Shown: positions 14,401 to 26,400 of the stretch, piece by piece
Numbering within the stretch: position 1 is the stretch's first letter
Layout: every line of letters begins with the position of its first letter
Origin: Branchiostoma floridae
Lineage: Eukaryota > Chordata > Leptocardii > Amphioxiformes > Branchiostomatidae
DNA: 64,000 nucleotides
Assembly: GCF_000003815.2 (NCBI RefSeq)
Contig: NC_049990.1
Location: 8,036,758 to 8,100,757 of the forward strand
Direction: 5' to 3'
Notes under the pieces: model-generated
Databases searched by the model: none
Seen by the model: only the letters and a program-made list of their open reading frames with translations
Told to the model about the DNA's origin: nothing
Program-made: the position numbers and the translations under genes

Positions 14401-17400
14401 AGTGAAGAATTTGGTCTCGGATGACAAAATTTCAGAGCGATTTACAGCAGATTGGAGGTAAGAATTTGGCAGGGAATCAAATAGCAGCCATCTTGGTTCA
14501 CATTGATATGCAAATCATCAATGAATATTTTTAAAAGCAGAAGTATGCATGATGAGAATATTGCACAGATAGTTTTGGGTGTTCTCAGATCTTACAAAAG
14601 ATGATATTAAAGACAGATGTACATTGTACTTGCCACTTGCAGTTGTTACCTTCTGTGCATCATTTTAAAGCATACTTTTGAAAAAAAACATCCTAGGTTT
14701 TCCAAGGCCTGTTGCGAGCCCACCGGGACTTCCACGACACCAAGCAGGCGATGACGAGACTCTGGATTCACGAGTGTTTCCGTGTCTTCTCCGACCGCCT
14801 GATCGACACGGACGACATGCAGACCTACGTGGACATGCTGAGTGAAAAGCTGGGCTCCCTGTTTGATGTCACCTACCACTCCATCTGTCCCAACAAACAG
14901 CCTCCCATATTTGGTATATATCATGACCATTGTCAGTCAGTTCCCATATTTGGTTAAAACAACCACCCATTTTTTGTAATTGAAGGTTCTCTGATATTAC
15001 AGAGAATTTTGATAGTCTCATAGCTCATTAGGCAACTTTTTAAAAGGAAATTGAAAATGCAATGAAAGGGAAGTGCTTATGGAATATGAACAAATGGAAA
15101 ACATGCAGGGTAGCTTCTTTGAAATGGGTATAATAGATAATAATCATGTTCCTTTTTACAATGTTAAATAATAATCTTAGTAATACTGGCATATGCAATG
15201 TAGCAAACCAGTAATAATCTTTGCTATATTCCTTCAGGTGACTTCCTGAATGACAAGGGTGTGTATGAAGACATGACGGACATCAAAGCCCTGAAGAAGT
15301 ACATGGAGGACCAGCTGGAGGATTACAACAACACCCCAGGCTGGATAGCCATGGACCTGGTCCTCTTCAGGGATGCCATGGAACATGGTAAAGATTTGAG
15401 TATTGCTATTTGGTGCATGGTAAAGATATGTATCAAGCTGTCAAAGACATTAATTTTTCTACTTTTTAGTTTGATAACTGTCACAGAAGATTTGTATCAA
15501 GCTGTCAAAGAAAGTATTTTTTTTCTCCTATTTAGTCTGATAACTATTACAACATGCAGGAAGATTTGTAGATAAGCCTCAAGGTTTAATACAATTATTG
15601 TGACCTTTTTGACATATTAAATTTGTCAGTTGAAAATTCATTTATCTGAGTATGAATGATGTTCAGTTAGTCACATTTCTTCCACAACATTAAAACAACT
15701 TATGCTGTCTGAAATTTCTGACTCATTTAGAGAATATATGGTCAATAGCTTATTTCTGACTATACTAGCCGACAACCGCCAGAAGTGGAAAACTCTTGTG
15801 GACAGACAGACTGCCCCTACGGCCACCAGCCACGGGACTGAAGTCAAAGTTGAGAAGTCGCTTATTTTGAATATTATGTACCTGAATGTCTAACCTTCAT
15901 TAACACATGTTTTGTGTATCCTTTGTCCTGCAGTGTCCCGTATTGTGCGTGTGATCCGGCAGCCCAGAGGTAACATGTTCCTGGTGGGTATCGGAGGCAG
16001 CGGCAGACAGAGCCTGTCCCGCCTGGCCTCCTACATCTGCGAGTACCAGGTCTTCCAGATCGAGGTCACGCGGCACTACAGAAAGGCAGAGTTCAGAGAT
16101 GGTGAGCGTCACTAAACAAAATCTGATCTATAAGCAAACTTAAAACATTCCTGAAGAGTATTTTTGTGAAAAACAACTCAACCTGTAAAGGCATGCTTTT
16201 AGGAATGATCAAATATTGAATTTTGTGTAGTGATTGGTTGTCACTTTTGTTAATGTTGTTTCTGGTTTGGTTTGGTTTTGGTTTGTATCCATGAAGGGCC
16301 TAACAGACTTGTCAGCATGTGATGCAATGGTGTTTGACCAAGATTCATATGATCATTTCAAATATGATATGAATAAGAATACAACAATGACAGCCCTCCT
16401 CAGCCAACACTGGCATGCGGCAAAGATGATGATGAAAATGAAAATGAATATGGATTGTGCTGGCAGTTAGTGCAAAATATGTTCTCATTTTGCTCTTATT
16501 ATAATTATAATTGTGATACCTTAAGCCGAAAAAGCATGACTTTGAACACTTATATATAATGTTTCTTGTCATCTTGTTAATGAGATCTTGCCTTCCCCAG
16601 ACCTGAAGCGGCTGTACTGGATGGCCGGAGTGGAGAACAAGCCGACCGTCTTCCTGTTTGTGGACACGCAGGTTGTGGAGGAATCCTTCCTGGAGGACAT
16701 CAACAACATCCTGTCCAGCGGAGAGGTCCCCAACCTGTACAAACCTGACGAGTTTGAAGAGGTTTGCCTCCCCATGTTGTCCTTTTGGTCACTCTTTTAA
16801 ATGTTTTCAGAACTTTATACAATTATACGTCACAACAGGTTCTGAAACTATATTTTGTAAAGATTAAAGGATTTTAAATTTTACTTAGCACAAGAATTTG
16901 GATTCTGCAAATGCTGAAAAAAATTTTGTCTAGAGCATAGGAACTGCACACTGCATGCTTTTGAAGCTGGTGTGTTATGCCGAAGGGCGGTGATACAGGC
17001 TATTTAGATACAGATACTGATACAGATGCTTCATGGCTTCACCCACGCAGTAATGTCAATTGTAAGGGGTACACACTAAGAGCTTGTCACTATTTGACTA
17101 GGTCCGGAACAACTTGACGGAGGCAGCAAAGAAGGACGGCATCCAGGACACCCCGGAACAGATGTTTGCCTACCTGGTGGAGAAGGTCCGCAACAACCTG
17201 CACGTTGTGCTGTGCATGAGCCCTGTGGGAGAGCCTTTCAGGTTAGTACTGAGAACGGCATTAGCCAGAATTGATAGACTTTTGCTGCCTATGACAGAGA
17301 TATCTTGATTATTAACACTGACGAACAAAAATCAGTGGGTTAATATGGTGTGAGAATTTTATCCAAATTTGAATAAAACGTGCCCAAAGACTGGCCTAAG

Positions 17401-20400
17401 AATTGTACATGATGATGGAAGAGCAAGTTTCTTTTGTATTCTTATTTTTAGATAAACAGTTATATATAATGTGAGCCTTTGTTCCAAGAATGAAAGTTAC
17501 ACTAAACTTTTTTAAGACTAACACTACAGTCCGCATACCTTCAGTGAGTCATCAAAAAATGTGTTCTCCCTCTGCCTCTAAATTCTTGTCCAACATTAGA
17601 TTTTGAATTCAATCTGTAAGACTTATCTACTTGCTCGCTTTCCATGTAGGAACCGAATCCGACAGTACCCAGCCTTTGTGAGCACCACCACCATTGACTG
17701 GTTCCTGGAGTGGCCCCATGATGCTTTGCTGGAGGTAGCAGAGAGATATTTGGAGTCCATGGACCTGGGAACCAGTGAGGATGTAAGTTAGATTCTGTGC
17801 AGTCCAAGGGTTCTGCTCATAAAAGAAAGCATGAAGGTCTTGCAGATGTTCATTATGTCACTATATTAAAAGGACAGGCTGTCCTCTGCTGTCAGTCTTA
17901 TTTTCCAGCTATGAACTGAAGGTTTGTATTGGATTCTGATAGCTACGCAATCAAAGGGAGTTTGATCTGTTAGTAAGCCCTGAGGAAGGTACGTAGTTAA
18001 AAAGTCACCCTAACAATAAAATCCCTTCAATAGTGTTTGGTTATGGTTATGTTAAATTCTGTAGAAAGTTTGGCTAAGAAACCAGCATACATCTATTTAC
18101 TAACCTGATTACACTTTATCTACAGATAATTTAAAGCTCTTTGAAGAAGGAAGTGTGTGTGTGAAGGAGTATTTCTAAGTGTCTCATCAGCAACATGCAA
18201 ACTGTGAACTTTTTTCTCTGTCCCCCTTTGCAGATAAAGCCTGCCGTGGCGCAGGTGTTTGTGGTGATGCACCGCTCGGTGGTGGACTTCTCAGCACGGA
18301 TGTTGCTGGAGATGAAGAGGCACAACTACGTCACACCCACCAACTACCTGGAGCTGGTGTCAGGATACAAGGAGTAAGTAGCTATACGTATGTAGCAGAC
18401 AGAAAGAGATATGGATGTCTTATTTATCATAGAACTCATCTGTGTTGGTAGTAATTGTAATACAATGCTTAACTTTCTTCCAGCATAAAGGTATACATGT
18501 ATCTAATTTTCAACGACCGCTGTCGCCTTCTTCAGGATCAATACTGATGGCACAAATGATTGGTCATCAGTATTGATCCTGAAGAAGGCAACAGTGGTCG
18601 CTGAAAATTTGATCCGTGTAAACCTTTGCGTTGGAATAAAATTTTAGCATTGTCTCAAGATGTCTTGAATATTTATTTGATAGAAACAAACAGTCAAATG
18701 TGTAATACATTCATTTGTATTATAATTGGTAGATGATAATTGTTAGTATGACAATGTTTCGCACATAGCAGTTGTAATTTTTGGCATTTTATGGAAAAAG
18801 ACTCCAGGAAGAGTAGCGGTTGTATGTCAACACTATTTCCTTAACAGACAAACATTCAGACAGTTAGGCATTTTTAAGCGCTGACATTTTAACCAACTCT
18901 GCCAAACTAATTCCCAGGCTGCTGTACGAGAAACGTAAGGAGATCGGAGACGAGATCAACAAGCTGCGCAACGGTCTGATGAAGATCGACGACACGCGAG
19001 CGAAGGTGGAGGTCATGTCCGTGGAGCTGGAGGAAGCGCGCACCAAAGTGGCCCAGTTCCAGAAGGAGTGCGACGAGTACCTGGTCACCATCGTGCAGCA
19101 GAAGAGAGAGGCTGATGAGCAGCAGAAGGTGTGTTTTTCAAATCACTATCAGGACCCAAACATTTGCTTGTTGGAGAGACAGAAAATTTACTCTGTTCAA
19201 AAAGTCTGAACTTGATGCATGACACAAAATTGAGTTGTGACAAATTGAACAAAAAAAGTTTATAAATGCAAGTAAAAAATGTTTTCACTGGAGGTCACCG
19301 TATGAGAAAACAGAGTCTCTTGAGTGTTCTTGTACATGGAACTAGACTGCCTTGTCTCAGGGTCCAACTATTTGTACTTGGGAACTGAGGGTTAGTTCAT
19401 TTAGCAGATCTGGCAAATGTTTGTACCACCAGCTAGGCAGATTCAGATCTGTAGAAACGTTTTCCTTCAAATGACATCTGACCGTGACAATCATGCTTTC
19501 AGCACCATAGACAACACCACAGCATTTCCAAAGCTTCTGCTAACCCAGATGCTGTTTTTGAGGTGTAGATTTAGATAGGTTAACCTGGCACTGGATACCT
19601 GTTATCATTATAATCTCTTAAAAGGATCGTGTACAAATTAGGTATTACCTTTATTCTGGCTGCAGAGATGTTTGAAACTATCATAATTTTGATATTTTGT
19701 GTGTAGTCTGTGGCAGCTGCCAGTGTGAAGATCGGTGAGGATGAGAAGAGGTGCCAGGGCATGGCTGATGCTGCCCAGAAGGACCTGGATGAGGCCATGC
19801 CTGCCTTGGAGGCAGCTGTCAAGGTCAGTTCAAGAGAACCAGGTTACCTCCACTACAATCAACATGTTGTGACAGTTATTCCCTTCACCAAGAAGGTTAT
19901 TTTTAGGTGCCATTTGCGATTCACCCCAGTGAATAGCATAACTCAAGAAGCTGTGGATAGATCCTTATGATATTTGTGAAGAGGGCAGGGGTCGGGAAAA
20001 ACAAAGGCCAATGAGACCCCTTTCTTTGGCACTGCATCTTCAAACTTTGGTTTTGATATCTTTTGTTGTGAACATTACATGGCCCTGATTTTTCATTGGT
20101 AGATAGCCCTTGGGACATCTCCCGTATGTCAATATCCAGTCTGATGATTCACTCACTTGTGTTTTCATTTTTTTGTTCCTCCCTGTAGGCCTTAGAGTCC
20201 TTGAACAAGAAGGACATGACAGAGATCAAGTCATATGCCAAACCTCCTGCACTGGTGGAAACTGTCATGCAGGCTGTGATGATCCTACGAGGGAATGAAC
20301 CAACCTGGGCAGAGGCCAAACGACAACTGGGTATGTTAGTGTGTTATACTTTCTTAAACTTAAGCTCTTAAGCTATGAACTGCTTTTGAAAACGAAACTC

Positions 20401-23400
20401 TGGAAGAGCTTAAGTCTGGAGAGAAGACTCTTAGTTTAAAACATATTACATAAACAGTTACTGTAATTTCCAACACAGAAATTGGACTCACTCAATTTTT
20501 TCATTGTTCAGCTCCAGTCTTTGTCAAAGAATGAGCAAACTACTGTTTCTGTGATGCCATGTTGAGCAGTGGATTATAAGTAGCTAGAAGTCTATTGCAC
20601 CTCCCATCTCTGTTGCATTGGATTGTTCATGACTTGAAAAAGACTTTCTTCAACTTTGATCCAGAAGGGATTTTTCAATACGCAAGTAAAGAAAAAAAAA
20701 CAAGATATGGTGAAAAGTAAGCATAGATGATGCTGTTATTCAACAGGTGATCAGAACTTCATCAAGCAGCTGGTCAACTTTGACCGTGACAACATCTCGG
20801 ACAGGACGTTGAAGAAGATTGGGCAGTACTGCGCCCAGCCAGACTTTGATCCTGAGGTCATTGGGCGTGTGTCCGCAGCAGCCAAGTCCCTGTGTATGTG
20901 GTGTCGAGCCATGGAGGTGAGTCAGCAAGGAGGACCCCAATTTTTCTTCTAGCAACTGTTGATTGTTAAGAAATATCCACACTTCAAAATGTTGTCAATG
21001 AGTAAATTTCCAAGAAGTAGTGTAAATGCAGAAACTTTTGTGGTAGTTTAATGTTCGCGTTTTTTGCGGTGGCCGTTTCACCACAAACTTAAAAAGTGTG
21101 CAATTATCCGTTCTGCAATCAACTGGCTTTTACTGTGTACCAATATTCTGTAACTGTCTGGTTCTACAGATCTATGGTCGAATCTACCGAGTGGTGGAGC
21201 CCAAGCGGAACAGGCTGAACAATGCTCAGGCCCAGCTCAGGGAGAAACAAGCATCTCTGGCAGAGGCCAAACGAAGACTTGATGAAGTGAGTATTCTATT
21301 CTATATCAAGAATCTTTATAAATGATATTATTCTTTGTTTTGCAATAAATTGAAACAGCTAACAATATTTTGGCATCATTGTTATATCCGTTCCCCTGAT
21401 TTCAATGAGTTTCAAGTTTATGATGATTTTAGCATCTACATGATTTTAGCATCTGAATGATATCAAATATCTTCATCTCCTCAACTTACACAGTGCCATT
21501 CAGAAACATAGAGCTGGGCGGGCTGACATCAAGCCCCCACATCTAAATGCAAACACGTCTAGCCCTTGCAGGTCAAGAAATGATGATAAACTGGATACTT
21601 ACGCCACATCTTCAGAAAAGACGCTGGAGCCGTATGTTCCCCGTTTAGGAACTTTATTCGAACTGACACACAACAAACATGTTTCGCCGTGTGGCTTCCT
21701 CAGTGTTATGGGCTCCAGCGTCTTTTCTGAAGATGTGGCGTAAGTGTGAACGGTTGGCTTGAGGTTGTCCTTCCCCATATACTATAATCATGGTAAACTG
21801 GATAGTGAGTGAGTGAGTGAGTGAGTGAGTGAGTGTTCTGCCACGTTTCTTAGCACTTCACTAATCAAGAGTTAAATACTTTTCCAGGTGAACAAGCGTA
21901 TGGAGGACTTGAAGAGACAGTACGATGAGAAGCTTGCCCAGAAGGAAGAGCTGAGGAAGAAGGCGGAGGAGACAGAACTGAAACTGGACAGGGCCGGCAA
22001 ACTGGTGTCTGGTCTGGCCGGGGAGAAGGTCCGCTGGGAGGAAAATGCAACTGTAAGTTAAGAAATCGACATGTGGAAGAAAAACACTTCCAGTGTTACA
22101 ATTACGTAGTGAAATTACGTAGTGAAATTAGTTGATAGAAATAGCAGACTCAAAGCTTTATTGACACAACAAAAAGTATGCTGACTTTTGTACAGCCAAT
22201 CACAAACTCCAAAAAAGAAATACAAATTAAAGAAATCTACGTACTAAACAATGCTGCTAACAAATGTAAAGCTCTAATCTTTTTACAATCATGCAGGTAG
22301 GGCTAAATGTGAGTATTATCATCTTTTCTGATAACAAGGCAATCTATTATGCATAATTCTGACCTATTTCTGCAAGCATGTGTGAGAACTGTATGTATGT
22401 GTGGAGGTGGAATATGTCCTGACATCCCTGATTCACTTTCAGAGCCTGGAGGGGAACATGGGATACCTTGTCGGAGACTGTCTGATCGCCGCTGCCTTCC
22501 TGTCCTACGCTGGCCCCTTCCTGTCAAACTACCGTGATGACATGGTGCTGAACATCTGGATCAAGGAGGTGCGGCAGCTCAACGTCCCCTGCAGTCCGGA
22601 CTTCAGCTTCGCTCAGTTCCTCTCCAAACCCACGGTGGTGCGGGACTGGAACATCCAGGGCCTGCCGTCCGACGCCTTCTCCACAGAGAACGGCGTGATC
22701 GTGTCCCGTGGCCGGCGCTGGCCGCTCATGGTGGACCCGCAGGGACAGGCGATCAAGTGGATCAAAAACATGGAGAGGCAGAGGGTATGTTGATATTAAT
22801 TGTTCCTCTTATTTTGTGTGGGAGACTATTCTATTCTGCAGTTCCTCTGAACCTTGTAGAAGGCATAGTCACTCAATACATGCTTTTGAAGAAAATGATA
22901 CTTCTGTCATTAATATTCCCCTTATAGAGGCAAAACATTAACAAAATTTATTCTCTAATAATATAATTTTATCATAATAATTATTTGTTGATACCAATTA
23001 TTTCTCCCCAGGCTGTAACCTAATCTTCAATTCTTCTGAAAACTGTTAAGAGGCATCTATGTTATACACTCTGCAGACTTTGAATATTCTACACATTCTA
23101 TTTACCAAAAAGTACTTTTCAACTTTCAGCACCCTATAATTCAAGAAGTCTTAAACAAATACAATCACTGGGAACCATTTCTTGAACTCAATGCAGTCTG
23201 GTTGTCTGTTTCCATCCTAGGACCTGAAGATCATTGACCTGCAGCAGCATGACTACCTGAGAACCCTGGAGAACGCTGTGCAGTTTGGCACACCTGTACT
23301 GCTGCAGAATGTACAGGAGGAACTGGACCCCTCCCTCGGTCCCATCCTCAGCAAGTCCATCATCAAAGTTGGTCAGTAAAGAATGACAATCGCCTAAATT

Positions 23401-26400
23401 ATCAATCATCTCCTTAGACATTGATTTTCTTTAATGCTTGTGGTATGTAGTTACTGTATCTATATCTGACAAAGTATACCTGTGTAGCTTTTAGAAGAAG
23501 AGTATAGACTGGCAGTTGGCTGTAGCAAATTTGCAAAGCTCATTTTTCGCCATTTACTACAACTCAAAGCAATACTACTATAGGCTTAAATGCAGCAGGA
23601 TAATTTAAAGTAAGTACTAACTATTACAAAGTAAATATGTTGTAAAAGCAATGTGCTTTAATTTGTAGCAAGTATTTTGCTTCGATCTCGTCCTGTTCTA
23701 CTTTCAGATCTATATTTTAGGTTTAGAAGCAAGAAATATTATATCAGACCCGGTCTGATATAATCACAAAGTCTTTACTTGGCATGAGAGTAACACAAAT
23801 TCACAATGTTTCATCAATAGGTGGCCGTTTCCTGATCAGGCTGGGTGACAAGGAGGTTGAGTACAGCCCTGACTTCAAGTTCTACATCACCACCAAGCTC
23901 AGTAACCCCCACTACACCCCCGAGATCAGCACCAAGACCACCATCATCAACTTTGCTGTGAAGGAGCAGGGCTTGGAGGCACAGCTGCTTGGTATAGTTG
24001 TCAGAAAGGTGAGCAGAATTACCTAATAGCCATGAAGATTATGTTTCTGGTGTTGTTTGTCTGCCTGAGTGTGTGTTTGTGGAGAGGATAACTCAAGGAG
24101 CTGTTTATGATCATGATATTTGAAGATGCTTATGATATTTGGTACATGGGTAGAGGTTGGGAAAACAAAGGTCAAGTTTGATAATGGTCGACTCTTTAAA
24201 ATCCATTCTTAAGACCTTTTAGTATCGCAGTGCTTCAATCATCTCATTTTTGTCTCATCCCAGGAACGCCCAGAGCTTGAGGAGCAGAAGGACAGCCTGG
24301 TGATCAACATTGCTGCCGGGAAGAAGAAACTGAAGGAGTTGGAAGATGAAATCCTCAGGTGGGGAACAGATAGAAAACTCGGATAACAGCCCATTCAACA
24401 TATGTAGCATGTCTCTCTGGCCAAGCGGTAATGCAGACCAGTTGCTTGGCTATCCAATTCCATGGATCCGTGGGTCTGAGTTTGGTCTCATGGCAGGCTA
24501 AGCACGGAAGTGTTGTAAGGGATTGCATTCATCTTTTGGAAGGGACTTGAAATGGGGGTCCCATGTTGGAGGAGGTAAACAGCCTTATTACTCAGATTGG
24601 GTACCTACTGGTTGCAATGACACACCAAGGCAAATTATTATTATCATTATGATTTATCTCTATCAACAAGTTTATTGACATAAGAGACTCTGCTGGTCGT
24701 GAATCGATAGAGCTGAGTTANNNNNNNNNNNNNNNNNNNNNNNNNNNNNNNNNNNNNNNNNNNNNNNNNNNNNNNNNNNNNNNNNNNNNNNNNNNNNNNN
24801 NNNNNNNNNNNNNNNNNNNNAAGGCTCCCTGCTGGACGATGAACAGTTGGTGAACACCTGGCAGTCATCTAAGGTCACCTCTGCAGAGGTCGGAGAACAG
24901 CTGCAGATCAGTGAACAAACAGAGATCAAGATCGACGCTGCAAGAGAGGTGGGGACAAAAACTCATCCAGTTGTTAATCCAAGCAGTTGTTGATATCTTA
25001 TTGACATGTATTTATGGTTTGGGTATAACTATTAGTAACAAATATGGTTGAGATTATCGGTGGGTACCTGGACAAACAATTCAGGTCCAAGTATTGTCTG
25101 GGAGGGTCAGATTCGGATCTGAACCTAATTATATTGGTACAGTATACTCAAGGATTGATACAAATTATGTTTAAGTTGTATACTAGAGTGATGTTATAGT
25201 CATTTTCAGTACACAGCACACATTTTCAGTACACTATTTTATGAGTTGAATGTCAAAATGAACCTTTGCACCAGAAAGACAAAATTCTGCCCTTTTCTAG
25301 CCAATCACATCACAGTAAAAATTACTGTTGACCTTCTAATTGGTCCAGAAACCAGTCCACTGATATTGTGTTTTTGGATTGGGCCAGAAAGCAACACTGG
25401 TTTTGTACCCTCCTACTACAAAAGAAAAGCATCACAAGATTGAATTCATTCACAGTAGCGATCTGATCATGATCATTTTTCAGAGTAGCTAACATCAAGA
25501 CTATTCTATTGACAGGGTTACAGGCCATGTTCCACCAGAGCGTCGATCCTGTTCTTTGTGCTGAACGACATGGGGCGCATCGACCCCATGTACCAGTTCT
25601 CCCTGGATGCCTACATCGATCTCTTCGTCATCTCCATTGACAAGAGTCAGCGCAGCCCCAAACTGGAGGAGCGTATCAACAACCTGAACGAGTACCACAC
25701 GTATGCAGTCTACAGGTGAGAGGACATTAAACACACCTGTCCTTGTTGCTGAATGCCATCCACACAAAAGTAAACACACCTGTCCCTGGTGCTGAACACC
25801 GTCCACTCACAGGCAAACACACCTGTCTCTGGTGCTGTACACCATCCACACACAGGTAAACACACCTGTCCTTGGTGCTGAACACCAACCATACACAGGC
25901 AAACACACCTGTGCTTGGTGCTGAACACCAACCACACGCAGGTAAACACACCTGTCCTTGGTGCTGAACACCAACCATACACAGGCAAACACACCTGTCC
26001 TTGGTGCTGAACACCAACCACACACAGGCAAACACACCTGTCCTTGGTGCTGAACACCAACCATACACAGGCAAACACACCTGTCTTTGGTGCTAAACAC
26101 CATCCATGTACAGGTAAACACACCTGTCCCAGTGCTGAACACCATCCGCACACAGGCAATCACATCTGTTCTTGGTGCTGAATACAATTGTTCATCATAG
26201 TATAAATACATTCTCACATTGAATCAAACAGACAGAAAAAAACAACAACAGACCATCCTTTTTTCTTTTAGAAGAGCTTCTGTTTCTCCCCATGGGTTAT
26301 AACATTTGAATCTTTTAAGCATCGTTAAGCTAAATGACACTTTAAATAGATCAGACAATAATTGATATTGGTTCATAAGCAGTGCTACAATCTGTGGTTG

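Larger units (their letters stand above)
10362..14510 (-). mobile_element. CR1/L2-type non-LTR retrotransposon (LINE), antisense in a DNAH2 intron
   Basis: One near-full-length element fills most of the intron between exons 13 and 14. Read on the minus strand it has a 5' leader, one long coding region (14212 to 10828), a 3' UTR and a short (ATAA)n-like tail at about 10362-10385 (plus strand 'tttatttatttatcc'). The 3' edge is fairly clear; the 5' edge near 14,510 is a guess, and I found no target-site duplication. The near-intact frame suggests recent insertion. Being antisense to DNAH2, it should be removed with the intron. Confidence 0.88.
8153..15387 (+). other. DNAH2: DNAH2 module: AAA3
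   Basis: Exon 10 (8153-8351) has the P-loop [12 protein letters not shown]. Exon 11 (8753-8977) has Walker [14 protein letters not shown]. Exon 12 holds GPPGGGR and [11 protein letters not shown]. Exons 13-15 complete the domain ([42 protein letters not shown]). The intron between exons 13 and 14 (10084-14696) is the longest of the gene and contains the antisense LINE. Confidence 0.9.
18918..22052 (+). other. DNAH2: DNAH2 module: stalk coiled coil and microtubule-binding domain
   Basis: Exons 21-22 (18918-19128, 19707-19823) are charged heptad-like sequence, the outgoing coiled coil, containing [13 protein letters not shown]. Exons 23-24 (20189-20330, 20747-20916) encode the microtubule-binding globule, with [36 protein letters not shown] and [20 protein letters not shown]. 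Exons 25-26 (21170-21286, 21888-22052) are the returning coiled coil, with [10 protein letters not shown] and [17 protein letters not shown]. Confidence 0.9.

Noticed and set aside
24415..24500. Functional tRNA gene
   Set aside because: A-box and B-box remnants are present, but arms do not pair and the tail is shared with another locus; a SINE.
25735..26185. CRISPR-like direct repeat array
   Set aside because: Units are contiguous 42-bp repeats with no unique spacers, inside a eukaryotic intron; it is a minisatellite.
25710..26217. Three overlapping open frames rich in Cys, Trp and Val on the minus strand
   Set aside because: They are translations of the 42-bp minisatellite; the period is divisible by three, so all frames stay open.
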